DNA of 64,000 nucleotides from Granulicella rosea. Its GTDB lineage: Bacteria > Acidobacteriota > Terriglobia > Terriglobales > Acidobacteriaceae. Numbering within the stretch: the stretch's first letter is position 1; every line of letters begins with the position of its first letter. Under the pieces are notes generated by a model. The model did no database searches. It was given only the letters and a program-made list of their open reading frames with translations, and was not told the origin of the DNA. A program made the translations under genes and the position numbers. Shown here one piece after another: positions 1 through 8,731 of the stretch. The stretch is from positions 310,001-374,000 of the forward strand of contig NZ_FZOU01000002.1 of assembly GCF_900188085.1 (NCBI RefSeq). Reading direction: 5' to 3'.

Positions 1-1
1 C

Positions 2-382
2 CGGTCCAAGGGCATGCTGCTAGTCGACGAAGAGCCGGACAGTCGCAGCGCTGGATCGTTCTTCAAGAATCCCGTCGTCCCTCTGGCTGCCTTGTCCGCG
101 ATCGCCGAGCGACTCAACATGACCGAGGAGGCGATCCCGAACTGGCCGGCAGGCGGGGGAAGGACGAAGCTGCCGGCAGCCTGGCTGCTCGACCAGGCTG
201 GCTTCCACCGGGGGTACGAGATGGGGCATGCCGGCATCTCCAGCCGCCACACACTCGCACTCATCAACCGCACGGGGCTTGCGACATGCGCCGACATCTG
301 CCAACTGCGCGACGCCATCGTCGCCGAGGTTGCTGCGCGATTCGGCATCCAGCTCGAACAGGAGCCGGTCTACCTGCGTTAA
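2..382 (+). CDS. murB: UDP-N-acetylenolpyruvoylglucosamine reductase, C-terminal part
   Basis: The frame is open from the window edge, so the N-terminal FAD-binding part lies outside. MurB reduces UDP-GlcNAc-enolpyruvate to UDP-MurNAc in the cytoplasm, the second committed step of peptidoglycan precursor synthesis. The visible part carries the family signature SAGSFFKNP near the start, with the Ser that donates a proton in MurB. It also has the substrate-domain segments AAWLLDQAGF and GHAGISSRHTLALIN, and a C-terminal LEQEPVYL close to the usual LEPEV-type end with the catalytic Glu. The length from the signature to the stop fits the MurB C-terminal domain. The gene ends 22 bp from the convergent modC. 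Confidence 0.93.
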   Translation, partial: RSKGMLLVDEEPDSRSAGSFFKNPVVPLAALSAIAERLNMTEEAIPNWPAGGGRTKLPAAWLLDQAGFHRGYEMGHAGISSRHTLALINRTGLATCADICQLRDAIVAEVAARFGIQLEQEPVYLR

Positions 383-404
383 GCGTTCCTGTCTTTCTTG
401 GTTG

Positions 405-1184
405 TCATCCTTGCAGAGGATCTGCTGTCCGTCCGAGCAAGCCCAGCAGCCGCTCCCGCTCCGCGGCCAGCACAATCTCCGCCGGACCAACGGCGACGAT
501 CCTTCCGTTCTCCATCCGCATCACCTCGGCGCCGGTGGCGAATACCTCGCCGATGTCGTGGGTCACCATCAGGATCGGAGCACCCTGTTTTGCCTGCCAC
601 TCCTTCAATCCGGCGATCAACTCGTCCCGCAGGACGCCGTCCATGCCGGTGAAGGGTTCGTCCAGCATCAACAGGCGACCGAAGCCGGCGGCGATAGCGC
701 GCGCGATCGCCACGCGCTGACTCTCTCCGCCTGAGAGCTGACTTGGCATTTTGTAGAGCAGCGGCGAGATGCGGCAGAGCTCGACGACCGAGTCAAGAAG
801 GGCAAAATGCTTATCCAACGACTGCCGGTTACGTTCTGGAGTCGGCATGCCATATTGAAGATTGAGAATCACGCTCCGGTTCGGAAACAAGGCAGGCCGT
901 TGCGCGACCAGTCGTACCGCCCGAAGGTGCGGCGGAATCATGATGCGCCGTGAGGTGTCCGTGAGGACGACCTTCTGCTCGCCGTAGCGCAGGGCGACCC
1001 GGCCAGTGTTCGGCGCCGCCAACCCGGCGATCATACGCAGAATCGTGCTCTTGCCTGCGCCGGAGGGTGCGAACAGGACCGTCCACGGCTTGGTCAGCTC
1101 GAAGCGCACGTCGAGCGAGAGTGGCCCTGTCCGGTGGCTAAGTTCGACCTCATGGTGAAAGCTCGTTTCAGGAGCCTGACTCAA
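405..1184 (-). CDS. modC: Molybdate ABC transporter ATP-binding protein
   Basis: This is the cytoplasmic ATPase of the molybdate importer. Visible motifs are Walker A (APSGAGKST), a Q-loop region (LVAQRPALFPNRSV), the ABC signature LSGGESQRVAIARA, Walker B LLMLDEP and the switch His in MVTHD. I chose the TTG start at 1184 because a GGAGG (1189-1193) lies 4 nt upstream and it overlaps the end of modB by 17 bp. A longer open frame runs to 1268 but lies inside modB. At about 259 residues the protein ends soon after the ATPase fold, so the C-terminal TOBE (molybdate-sensing) domain of classical ModC is absent. The molybdate assignment rests mainly on neighbouring modB and modA. Confidence 0.85.
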   Translation of the reverse strand: MSQAPETSFHHEVELSHRTGPLSLDVRFELTKPWTVLFAPSGAGKSTILRMIAGLAAPNTGRVALRYGEQKVVLTDTSRRIMIPPHLRAVRLVAQRPALFPNRSVILNLQYGMPTPERNRQSLDKHFALLDSVVELCRISPLLYKMPSQLSGGESQRVAIARAIAAGFGRLLMLDEPFTGMDGVLRDELIAGLKEWQAKQGAPILMVTHDIGEVFATGAEVMRMENGRIVAVGPAEIVLAAERERLLGLLGRTADPLQG

Positions 1185-1839
1185 CGCCCCTCCAGCCTCG
1201 TCGCGTGTAGATTGCCAGTAATGCGACGACCGAAAACGCCACGAGCACCAGCGCCGTCCGGCTGGCATCCGCGTACTGCGCGTCCTGCACCTGGTCGAAG
1301 ATCGCGACCGACAGCGTCCGCGTTCGGCCGGGAATATTGCCGCCCAGCATCAGCACCACGCCGAACTCGCCGACCGTGTGGGTGAAGCTGAGCACCGCGG
1401 CGGTCACCAGCGCAGGACGCGACATCGGCAGCACGACGTCGAAGAACGAACGCAGCGGCGACGCGCCCAGCATGCTCGCCGCTTCGACATACTCCCGGCC
1501 GATCGACTGAAATCCAGCAACCAGCGGCTGCACAGCGAAGGGAAGCGAGTACAGAATCGACCCCAGCAGCAGCCCCGCAAAACTGAACGCCAGCGAATGC
1601 CCCAGCATGCGGGTGACGGCTCGACCGACCGGCGTCAGCGGTCCCAATCCCACCAGCAGGTAGAAGCCGATCACCGTCGGCGGTAAAACCAGCGGCAGCG
1701 CCACCACCGCCTGCACCAGCGCCCGCGCTACGCCGGAGCCCGAGGCGATCCACCAGGCCAGCGGCAGCGCCACGGCCAGCAGCACGACCGTCGTCGTCCC
1801 CGCCAGCCGCAACGTCAACCAGAGCGCCTCAGTATCCAT
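1168..1839 (-). CDS. modB: Molybdate ABC transporter permease
   Basis: This inner-membrane permease of the molybdate importer has 223 residues, the usual ModB size. The hydrophobic segments fit five or six membrane helices, beginning with LAGTTTVVLLAVALPLAWWI. The cytoplasmic coupling loop reads EAASMLGASPLRSFFDVVLP, the typical EAA motif. It also has the family pattern PLVLPPTVIGFYLLVGLG and VGEFGVVLMLGGNIPG, which is characteristic of ModB-type permeases. It lies 9 bp after modA and overlaps modC, so the three genes are probably one transcript. Confidence 0.93.
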   Translation of the reverse strand: MDTEALWLTLRLAGTTTVVLLAVALPLAWWIASGSGVARALVQAVVALPLVLPPTVIGFYLLVGLGPLTPVGRAVTRMLGHSLAFSFAGLLLGSILYSLPFAVQPLVAGFQSIGREYVEAASMLGASPLRSFFDVVLPMSRPALVTAAVLSFTHTVGEFGVVLMLGGNIPGRTRTLSVAIFDQVQDAQYADASRTALVLVAFSVVALLAIYTRRGWRGVESGS

Positions 1840-1848
1840 CTCGGCAGT

Positions 1849-2622
1849 CTACTTCACCGGCGAGATCCCGAAATCCTTCAGCCGGCCCTGCACCTTGTCG
1901 GAAAGCACCCAATCCAGAAACAGCTTCGCATCCGCCGCATGGTCCGAGCCCTTCACGACCACGGCGCACTGCCGGATCTCCGGGTAGACGAACGGCATGA
2001 GCACGAACTGGCCCACCTGCCTGTAATGCTCCGAACTCGCGAGCGTGAGCGAGATGAGCCCCACCTGCGCGTTGCCCGACTCGACGAACTGCCCGGTCTG
2101 GGCGACGTTCTCCGCCACCACCAGCTTCGGCTTTACGGCGTCGTAGATCTTCAGCTTCTCAAGCGCCGCGACGGCCGCACGGCCATACGGCGCATGCTCG
2201 GCGTTGGCGATTGCCACGGTCTTGATACGTGGGTCCGTCAGCAGTTCGACATGCAGCGGAGCGATGCCCAGGTCCTTCCGGGCCCAGAGCACGAGCGTGC
2301 CCTTCGCGTAGGCCACCGGCGCAGCCTCCGCCTTGCCCGCCGCGACGACCTTCTCCGGAAAGGTAAAGTCCGCTCCAAGGAACACATCGAACGGCGCGCC
2401 GTTCACAATCTGCGTCGCCAGCGTGCCGGACGAACCGAGCGAGACCACCAGCTTGATGCCCGTCTCCTTCTCGAACTCCTGCGCGAAGATCAGCATCACC
2501 GGCTGCAGGTCGGCCGCCGCCGCCACCCGCACGACGCGGGAATTCTGCGCCTGCATGGCAAAAGGGAACAAAATACCGAGACAAAGCGCAAGGAACGACG
2601 GCAGGAGCTTGGGTGGTCGCAT
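1849..2622 (-). CDS. modA: Molybdate ABC transporter substrate-binding protein
   Basis: This periplasmic binding protein delivers molybdate (or tungstate) to ModBC. It has an N-terminal signal peptide with a hydrophobic core (LLPSFLALCLGILFPFA) and a probable cleavage site after AMQA. The mature start VVRVAAAADLQPVM and the segment SLGSSGTLATQIVNGAPFDVFLGAD are the usual ModA oxyanion-binding strands and Ser-rich loop. There is no lipobox cysteine, so it should be soluble in the periplasm. It is the first gene of a modA-modB-modC run. Its start lies only 26 bp from the divergent thrC start, so promoters for the two genes must overlap each other's 5' coding ends or be very compact. Confidence 0.93.
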   Translation of the reverse strand: MRPPKLLPSFLALCLGILFPFAMQAQNSRVVRVAAAADLQPVMLIFAQEFEKETGIKLVVSLGSSGTLATQIVNGAPFDVFLGADFTFPEKVVAAGKAEAAPVAYAKGTLVLWARKDLGIAPLHVELLTDPRIKTVAIANAEHAPYGRAAVAALEKLKIYDAVKPKLVVAENVAQTGQFVESGNAQVGLISLTLASSEHYRQVGQFVLMPFVYPEIRQCAVVVKGSDHAADAKLFLDWVLSDKVQGRLKDFGISPVK

Positions 2623-2648
2623 GAAGTTACGGTACCCTAGAAGAGATC

Positions 2649-4052
2649 ATGATCGCCACACATCAGCTTCGATGCACCGATTGCAATACCGAGATCTCCG
2701 GCGACGCCGTTAGCGCAAACTTCCGCTGCCCGCTCTGCTCCGGCCTCTACGAGGTCGTCTACCCGTGGAGTGCGTCCACCAAGACCGGCGAGCCGGCGAA
2801 CAAGACGCTGCTGCCGAACCCCAGCGCACTGCGCTACCTCTGGACCGAGCGCCGGTCGTCGACGCTCGCCGAAGACCAGTCCGGCGTGTGGCGCTTCCGC
2901 AACCTGCTGCCCATCGTGCAGGACAAGAACATCACCACGCTGCGCGAGGGCAATACGCCGCTCTACGATCTGCCGCGCTGCGCCAAGGCTCTTGGCCTGC
3001 ACTGGCTGCTGGCCAAGCACCAGGGCATGAATCCGACCGGCTCGTTCAAGGACACCGGCATGACCGCCGCGCTCTCGGTCGCGGTCGAACGCGGCTTTGA
3101 GTGGGTCGCCTGTGCGTCGACCGGCAACACCTCCGCCGCGATGGCTGCGTATGCCGCGCGCGCCGGCCTGCGCTCGATCGTCTTCATCCCCGAGGGCAAG
3201 ATCGCCTGGGGCAAGCTCTCGCAGTCGATGGACTACGGCGCGCTGACCGTGCAGCTCAAGACGGACTTCGACGGTTGCGTCCGGCTTGTCAACGAACTCG
3301 TCAAGGCCCACCCGATCTACCTGCTCAACTCCGTGAACCCGTACCGGCTCGAAGGCCAAAAGACGCCCGCCTTCGAGATGGTCGAGCAGATGGACTGGCA
3401 GGTGCCCGAACATGTCATCGTCCCCGGCGGCAACCTCGCCAACTCCGCCGCGCTCGCCAAGGGCTTCGCGGAGATGAAGCTGCTCGGCCTCATCCCGCGC
3501 GTGCCGAAGATCAGCATCATCCAGGCGCAGGGAGCCAACCCGCTCTACCTGTCCATGCAGGCCAACGGCGGCAGGGAACTCATCCCCGTCGTCGCCGAGA
3601 CCCGCGCCTCCGCCATCCGTATCGGCCATCCCGCGTCGTTCGGCAAGGCCGTGCGCGCGCTGGCGACTCACGGCGGCTGGTGCGAGGAGGTCTCCGAGCA
3701 GGAGATTGCGCTCGCGAAGGCGCAGATCGGCGCCGAGGGCGTGGGCTGCGAACCCGCCTCCGCCGTCACGCTGGCCGGGTTGAAGAAGCTGGTTGCGCAG
3801 GGCAAGGTCGGGCCGGAGGAGCGCGTCGTGCTCATCCTCACCGGCCACACGCTCAAGGATTCGGACTACACGATCCACTATCACAAGGGCGACCTGCTGA
3901 CCGCCGAAGAAAAGGCAGCGATCTCGCCCGCGGACGCGGAGCTGAACTCGCTGCTCCAGAAGCCGCCGATCGTACTCGAAGCCAACCGCGACGTCGTGCT
4001 GCGTACGCTCGACGAGCACATGGCTCGCACCCTGCAGGTTCAGCCCGCATGA
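2649..4052 (+). CDS. thrC: Threonine synthase
   Basis: ThrC converts O-phosphohomoserine to threonine with pyridoxal phosphate. The PLP lysine is Lys134 in NPTGSFKDTGM, and the phosphate-binding segment is CASTGNTSAAMAAYA. The N-terminus carries a CxxC...CxxC zinc ribbon (RCTDCNTEI and FRCPLCSG), a feature of the ribbon-containing threonine synthase subfamily. The protein has 467 residues, in the normal range. The stop overlaps the start of thrB as ATGA, so the two are translationally coupled. The ribosome binding site is weak (AGAAGAG). Confidence 0.94.
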   Translation: MIATHQLRCTDCNTEISGDAVSANFRCPLCSGLYEVVYPWSASTKTGEPANKTLLPNPSALRYLWTERRSSTLAEDQSGVWRFRNLLPIVQDKNITTLREGNTPLYDLPRCAKALGLHWLLAKHQGMNPTGSFKDTGMTAALSVAVERGFEWVACASTGNTSAAMAAYAARAGLRSIVFIPEGKIAWGKLSQSMDYGALTVQLKTDFDGCVRLVNELVKAHPIYLLNSVNPYRLEGQKTPAFEMVEQMDWQVPEHVIVPGGNLANSAALAKGFAEMKLLGLIPRVPKISIIQAQGANPLYLSMQANGGRELIPVVAETRASAIRIGHPASFGKAVRALATHGGWCEEVSEQEIALAKAQIGAEGVGCEPASAVTLAGLKKLVAQGKVGPEERVVLILTGHTLKDSDYTIHYHKGDLLTAEEKAAISPADAELNSLLQKPPIVLEANRDVVLRTLDEHMARTLQVQPA

Positions 4053-4951
4053 GCCGGTACCACCTCCGCATCCCGGCAACGTCGGCCAACCTCGGCCCAG
4101 GTTTCGATGCACTCGGACTCGCCATGGGGCTCTACCTTGACATCGAGGCGGAGCCCGCAGCGGAGTTCGTCATCGAGGCGACGGGTCGCGACGCCGAACT
4201 CTGCGCGAAACTCGATCGCAACCTCATCCTCACCACCTACCATCATCTGCTGGGTCTGAAGCATAGGCCGATCGTGAAGCTGCGTCTCATCCTGCGCAAC
4301 GAGATCCCGCTTGGCATGGGCTGCGGATCAAGCGCGGCAGCGCTGCTGGCGGGGGTGCTGCTGGCGAATCATTACGGCCAGCTTCGCATGACCGGGCAGC
4401 AGATTCTCGAAGAAGCCTGCCGCCGCGAAGGCCACCCGGACAACGTCGCCGCCGCCTGGCTGGGTGGCATGACCGCCTCCGCCATGACCGGAACTCACGT
4501 GATTGCAACGGCTTGCGGTGAAAACCTGACGTGGAAGCTATTGATCGCCATGCCGAAGGCCTCGCTCGCGACCGAGAAGGCGCGTGCGTTGCTGCCGGAG
4601 AGCTACAGCCGCGCCGATGCCGTCGCCAATGTGCAATCGACCGCGCTCCTGGTGGCTGCCTTCGCGCTCGACCGGCCGGAGCTGCTGCGTACCGCCATGC
4701 AGGATCGTATCCACCAGCCGTATCGCATGGCCGCCTGTCCGCTGCTGCCGAAGCTGCTGCCGATGCACCGCGCCAAAGGCGTTTATGGCGTGGCGCTGAG
4801 CGGCGCCGGTCCGTCGGTGCTGGTCATCGCGGATCCATCCGCGTCCACTGAGGCGCTGGTCGCCTCGATGCGGGAGCTATCCGGCGACGCCGCGCTGGAG
4901 GTGGTGGAGACCCAGGTCTCTGCCGGTGGAGCAGGCTTTTCCGGGTTCTAG
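4049..4951 (+). CDS. thrB: Homoserine kinase
   Basis: ThrB phosphorylates L-homoserine, making the substrate of the ThrC encoded just upstream. The start ATG at 4049 overlaps the thrC stop (ATGA). The protein begins YHLRIPATSANLGPGFDALG, the typical GHMP-kinase N-terminus. The ATP-binding glycine/serine loop is PLGMGCGSSAAALL, and the C-terminal GHMP motif is GVALSGAGPSVLV. At about 300 residues it matches the family length. With thrC it supplies the last two steps of threonine synthesis; no homoserine dehydrogenase is in the window. A strong hairpin terminator follows about 100 bp later. Confidence 0.94.
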   Translation: MSRYHLRIPATSANLGPGFDALGLAMGLYLDIEAEPAAEFVIEATGRDAELCAKLDRNLILTTYHHLLGLKHRPIVKLRLILRNEIPLGMGCGSSAAALLAGVLLANHYGQLRMTGQQILEEACRREGHPDNVAAAWLGGMTASAMTGTHVIATACGENLTWKLLIAMPKASLATEKARALLPESYSRADAVANVQSTALLVAAFALDRPELLRTAMQDRIHQPYRMAACPLLPKLLPMHRAKGVYGVALSGAGPSVLVIADPSASTEALVASMRELSGDAALEVVETQVSAGGAGFSGF

Positions 4952-5048
4952 CCGCGCTGTTCGGGTAACATTACTAAAGATACCTTTACAGCGGATAACG
5001 AAACACTTAGGGTTACGACGTGGGCAGTTCTGGGGAGGGCTGCTTCGC

Positions 5049-5090
5049 CGCCCGTTGACCTCGTTCGCGAGGTCCGGGCGTTTACTCTTT
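5049..5090 (+). terminator. Rho-independent terminator after thrCB
   Basis: The arms are CGCCCG-TT-GACCTCG and CGAGGTC-CGGGCG, giving 13 base pairs with a 2-nt bulge closed on a TTCG tetraloop. A T-rich stretch (TTTACTCTTT) follows. It separates the threonine genes from trxA. Confidence 0.85.
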
Positions 5091-5203
5091 AAGTGGCAGG
5101 CCCGTTCCGATCGCAAGACCCGATTGAATCGTCAGCCGCGCGTTTGCATCTACTAAATGACACATGACGCTGGCGGGTTCTAACGCAGCGGGAGGAATGA
5201 AAG

Positions 5204-5536
5204 ATGGCTGGACAGTTTGTAACCGAAGTGAACGATGGCAACTTTGAGAAGGATGTTCTGCAGTCGGAGCAGCCCGTCCTGGTGGACTTCTGGGCGGCCT
5301 GGTGCGGTCCTTGTCGCGCGCTCGCTCCGGTCGTCGACGAGGTCGCAACGCAGTACAACGGCCAGTTGAAGGTCATGAAGATGGACGTCGACAAGAATAG
5401 CGCGACGCCCTCGCGTTACGGCATCCGCGGCATTCCCGCGCTTCTGATCTTTAAGGACGGCAAGGTTGCGGACCAGATCGTCGGATTCGTTCCCAAGGAT
5501 ACGATCGACAAGTCCATCACGAAGATCCTCGCGTAA
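5204..5536 (+). CDS. trxA: Thioredoxin
   Basis: This is a small cytoplasmic disulfide reductase of 110 residues. The active site is WCGPC with Cys34 and Cys37, preceded by the usual LVDFWAA strand. The cis-proline loop is GIRGIPALLIF. The start has a clear GGAGG at 5191-5195, 8 nt upstream of ATG. The gene is monocistronic: it is flanked by the thrCB terminator upstream and its own hairpin terminator downstream. Confidence 0.95.
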   Translation: MAGQFVTEVNDGNFEKDVLQSEQPVLVDFWAAWCGPCRALAPVVDEVATQYNGQLKVMKMDVDKNSATPSRYGIRGIPALLIFKDGKVADQIVGFVPKDTIDKSITKILA

Positions 5537-5550
5537 CTTCAGATTGCAGC

Positions 5551-5594
5551 AAGGCCCGGCTCGCCCATCGCGGAGAGCCGGGCCTTTTGCTTTT
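5551..5594 (+). terminator. Rho-independent terminator after trxA
   Basis: The 12-bp arms AAGGCCCGGCTC and GAGCCGGGCCTT surround a 12-nt loop, followed by TTGCTTTT. It starts 15 bp after the trxA stop. Confidence 0.9.
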
Positions 5595-5627
5595 CGCCAA
5601 TAGCGTCGCAACTGCTAGCATCGAAAC

Positions 5628-7022
5628 ATGCTCGAATGGATGCTGATCCGGGGAACCATGGTGGCCTTTTTCATTCTGGCCAACAGCTTCTTCGTTGCGG
5701 CGGAGTTCGCCCTCGTCAGCATTCGCGAGACCCGCATCGAGCAGCTCATCGCAGCCGGACGACCAGGCGCGCGTACGGTTCTGCAACTCAAACACACGAT
5801 GGACGATTTCCTGCCCGCCGTGCAGTTCGGCGTCACGCTGGCGGCGCTGGCGCTTGGATGGGTTGGCGAGCCGGCGATCGCGGAGATCCTGCTTACCGCC
5901 GCCTCGGGCATCCTGCACATGCTGCCGCCGCACGCAAGCGTCTATGCGAATGCCATTGCGATTGCGCTCGCGTTCGCGATCATCACGTACTTCGAGGTTC
6001 TTCTGGGCGAGCTGGTGCCGAAGTCGCTGGCGCTGCAACGTGCTGAACGCATTGCACTTGCGGTCGCCGGGCCCATGGAGGTCTTCATTCGCATGACGCG
6101 ACCGGCGGTCCGGCTGATGAACGGCTCGGCGGCGCTGGTGCTCAAGGTCTTCCGCGCGCCGCTCTCGGGCGAGGGTGGAGCCGTCCACTCGCCGGAGGAG
6201 CTGAAGCTGATCGCCACGGCCACGCGTCGCATGGGGCTTCTGCCGGTCTTCCAGGAGGAGATCATTCACCGGGCGATCGAGCTGAACCATGTGGTCGTGC
6301 GCGAGATCATGACGCCGCGCGGCAAGATCTTCTCGCTCCCGGCCGACATGCCGGTCGAGCGGGCGAGCGCGCGCATCGTCGACGAGCAGCACTCGCGCGT
6401 GCCGGTCTACGACCCCGTGGAGGGAACCGAGCACATTGTCGGCATCGTCTACTCGAAGGACATCTCGCGCCTGATGCACTTCCGTTCCACCGCATTGGCG
6501 CTTGGCGCGACCGGGCCTTCCGGCCTGACGCTGCGGCAGGTGATGCGTGACGTCATCTTCGTTCCGGAGACGAAGCTGGCCGTGGAACTGCTGCAGGACT
6601 TCCAGGAGCGCCGCCGCCAGATCGCCGTCGTCGTGGATGAGTTTGGCTCGACCGTCGGCCTCGTGACTGCGGAGGACGCGGTTGAGCAGGTCGTCGGCGA
6701 ATTGAACGACGAGTTCGACATCGCCGCGCGCACCACGCCCTTCAGCAATGCGGGCGTAGCCTCGCTCGACGGCAGCACCAGCCTGCGCGACCTGAACACG
6801 CAGCTCCACTGGAGCTTTCCGCGCGAGCCCGGCATCGAGACGCTCGCCGGGTTCATGCTCGCCGAGCTGGGTCATATTCCGACAGCGGGAGAAAGCGTCA
6901 CGCACGCCGGACGCCGGTACACCGTGGCCGAGATGGACGGCCGCCGCATCGCGCGCGTGCGCGTCGAGGTCGTCGCGCCGCCGCTGCCGACCGAGGACGA
7001 CGGGCTGGAGGCCTCCGCGTGA
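5628..7022 (+). CDS. CNNM/CBS-domain membrane protein (HlyC/CorC family)
   Basis: The protein has 464 residues with the usual three-part layout. An N-terminal DUF21/CNNM membrane region spans roughly residues 1-190 (hydrophobic segments near MVAFFILANSFFVAAEFALV, GVTLAALALGWVGEP and IAIALAFAIITYFEVLLGEL). A pair of CBS domains spans about 205-335 (EIMTPRGKIFSLPADMPVE, then VVDEFGSTVGLVTAEDAVEQ). A C-terminal transporter-associated CorC/HlyC domain ends the protein. The family is linked to magnesium/cobalt or sodium efflux; older annotations call it hemolysin. The exact substrate cannot be read from sequence. Its stop overlaps the GTG start of the next gene (GTGA). Confidence 0.9.
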   Translation: MLEWMLIRGTMVAFFILANSFFVAAEFALVSIRETRIEQLIAAGRPGARTVLQLKHTMDDFLPAVQFGVTLAALALGWVGEPAIAEILLTAASGILHMLPPHASVYANAIAIALAFAIITYFEVLLGELVPKSLALQRAERIALAVAGPMEVFIRMTRPAVRLMNGSAALVLKVFRAPLSGEGGAVHSPEELKLIATATRRMGLLPVFQEEIIHRAIELNHVVVREIMTPRGKIFSLPADMPVERASARIVDEQHSRVPVYDPVEGTEHIVGIVYSKDISRLMHFRSTALALGATGPSGLTLRQVMRDVIFVPETKLAVELLQDFQERRRQIAVVVDEFGSTVGLVTAEDAVEQVVGELNDEFDIAARTTPFSNAGVASLDGSTSLRDLNTQLHWSFPREPGIETLAGFMLAELGHIPTAGESVTHAGRRYTVAEMDGRRIARVRVEVVAPPLPTEDDGLEASA

Positions 7023-7963
7023 GGCCTTTTCTCGCGACCTTCAAGCGGCTCGCCCTCGCGTTGCCGGTACTCTGGGTGGTCATCTCGGTCGTCTTCCTGC
7101 TGATCCATCTGGTGCCGGGAGACCCGGTCGCGCAGATGCTCGGCGAGGGCGCCACGGCGGCGGACCTCTCCACGCTGCGGCACGCGAACGGGTTGGACGC
7201 GCCGCTGCCGACGCAGTACGCGCGGTACTTGCGCGGAGTCGTCCACGCCGATCTTGGGCAGTCGCTGCGGCTGCACGATTCGGTGATGCACCTGATTCTG
7301 CAGCGCTACCCTTACACGTTGTCGCTGTCGCTGGCGGCGTTGCTGCTGGGCGTGGCGGTGGCGGCTCCGGCGGGCATCTGGTCGGCGCTGCGTCGAGGCG
7401 GCTGGCAGGATCGCACGGTTGGCGTGGTCTCGCTGGTCGGGCTGTCGTTTCCGAACTTCGCGCTGGGGCCGATCCTGATCGTGGTCTTTTCGATTGGCCT
7501 CGGCTGGCTGCCGGTCTCGGGCGCCGGGAATCGGGGTACCGTGCAGGATTTTCTGCTGCATCTCATCCTGCCCGCAGTCACGCTCGGCAGCGGGCTAGCG
7601 GCGATCCTGACGCGCATGGTCCGGACGGCGATGCTCGAGGAACTGAGCCAGGACTACATCCGCACCGCGCGCGCCAAGGGGCTGACCGAGCGCCAGGTCG
7701 TCTACCGGCATGCGCTGCGCAACGCGCTGGTCCCGGTGCTGACGGTGATCGGGCTGCAGTTCGGCTCGCTGCTCGCCGGCGCCATTGTCACGGAGACGAT
7801 CTTCAGCCTGCCGGGCATCGGCCGTTTGACTCTTTCCGCCATCTCGAATCGCGATTATGCTCTGGTACAGGGCTGCATCCTCGCCATTGGGCTCACGTAT
7901 GTCGCGGTCAACATGCTCACCGATATCGCCTATACCCTGGCTAACCCACGCATGCGCTCGTGA
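7019..7963 (+). CDS. Peptide/nickel-type ABC transporter permease, DppB family
   Basis: This inner-membrane subunit of a dipeptide/oligopeptide/nickel-type importer has 314 residues. It begins with the typical first helix LALPVLWVVISVVFLLIHLVPGDPV, and six helices are expected. The coupling loop is RTARAKGLTERQVVYRHALRNALVPV, the DppB-type EAA motif, and the end carries TETIFSLPGIGRLTLSAISNRDY. The GTG start overlaps the stop of the CNNM/CBS gene. The matching DppC-type permease lies 1.2 kb away on the opposite strand, which is unusual. No ATPase or peptide-binding protein of the system is in the window. Confidence 0.92.
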   Translation: MRPFLATFKRLALALPVLWVVISVVFLLIHLVPGDPVAQMLGEGATAADLSTLRHANGLDAPLPTQYARYLRGVVHADLGQSLRLHDSVMHLILQRYPYTLSLSLAALLLGVAVAAPAGIWSALRRGGWQDRTVGVVSLVGLSFPNFALGPILIVVFSIGLGWLPVSGAGNRGTVQDFLLHLILPAVTLGSGLAAILTRMVRTAMLEELSQDYIRTARAKGLTERQVVYRHALRNALVPVLTVIGLQFGSLLAGAIVTETIFSLPGIGRLTLSAISNRDYALVQGCILAIGLTYVAVNMLTDIAYTLANPRMRS

Positions 7964-7988
7964 AGCCACCGAGGAGACACCTGAACCG

Positions 7989-8648
7989 ATGAACAAATGC
8001 CTCCGCCTGCTCCCGCTTCTTGCAGCGCTGCCGTCCTTCGCGCAGGATCTGCAGATTCCCAGGATCACGCCGCACATCACGCTGCCGGCGCCGACGCCCG
8101 CGCCCAGGGAGCCGACCAATCCGCCGGCGCGTGACGTACGCGATCCTCGCGCCGGTATCCAGTTTCATCTCCCGGCTGGTTGGAACACCTCGCGCACGGA
8201 CGGCGAACTGAGCACCTTCCGGACCGACGCTCGCACTGCGCCCGCCGCGACGCGGTTCAGCATGGTCGCTGCGCTTGGCTTCAACCCTTATCCGTCTTCG
8301 ACCTTCGCCAGCGCGCTGGTCTACGTCAGCACGACGCCGCGCGTCACGCCCGAGGCATGCGCCGCGCAGGCCACCGCCGCGCCCGCACAGCCGGCGCCGA
8401 AGACCATGGTCGCCGGTCAGCCCTTCGACCGCGGACACGACGAGTACGGCAAGATCTGCACCGAGGCGCGCGACGATATCTTCACCGCCATGCACGCCGG
8501 GACGTGCGTCCGCTTCGACCTTGCCATCAACACCTTCTGCGGCGGAGAGGTGAGTGGCGCACGGGACATGACCGAGAGGGAACTAGAAAACATCCATCTG
8601 AGGATGGAGTCGATTCTTGCTACGGTGAAGTTTGCCGGGTCGAAGTGA
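7989..8648 (+). CDS. Secreted protein of unknown function
   Basis: This is a 219-residue protein with a signal peptide (CLRLLPLLAALPSFAQ) and probable cleavage after SFAQ. A Pro/Thr-rich stretch (LPAPTPAPREPTNPPA) follows. The rest looks like one compact domain starting GIQFHLPAGWN, with several cysteines that could pair in the periplasm. I do not recognise the family. I chose ATG 7989 because it places the signal peptide at the N-terminus; the open frame extends further upstream without a signal. It starts 25 bp after the DppB-type gene and may be cotranscribed. Confidence 0.72.
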   Translation: MNKCLRLLPLLAALPSFAQDLQIPRITPHITLPAPTPAPREPTNPPARDVRDPRAGIQFHLPAGWNTSRTDGELSTFRTDARTAPAATRFSMVAALGFNPYPSSTFASALVYVSTTPRVTPEACAAQATAAPAQPAPKTMVAGQPFDRGHDEYGKICTEARDDIFTAMHAGTCVRFDLAINTFCGGEVSGARDMTERELENIHLRMESILATVKFAGSK

Positions 8649-8656
8649 TGCTCCCA

Positions 8657-8693
8657 GTGGCAAAGACCAAAGCAGATCCTCCGCTGCGCGAAG
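8657..8693. repeat. Short intergenic repeat, copy 1
   Basis: This segment contains AAGCAGATCCTCCGCTGCG, preceded by GTGGCAAAGACC. A related copy lies at 10122-10150 before rfbF. Both sit outside genes. It resembles dispersed intergenic repeats that I recall from Terriglobia genomes, but only two copies can be compared here. Confidence 0.45.
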
Positions 8694-8731
8694 GCTGATA
8701 ATCGATGCTGGCCGCCCAAGGGGCATTTGCT

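Noticed and set aside
405-1268. Longer modC start upstream of 1184
   Set aside because: The extra residues lie inside modB in another frame; the TTG at 1184 has a GGAGG site.
3101-4048. Long open frame before thrB in the same frame
   Set aside because: It runs through thrC in another frame and is Arg/Ala-rich; thrB itself starts at 4049.
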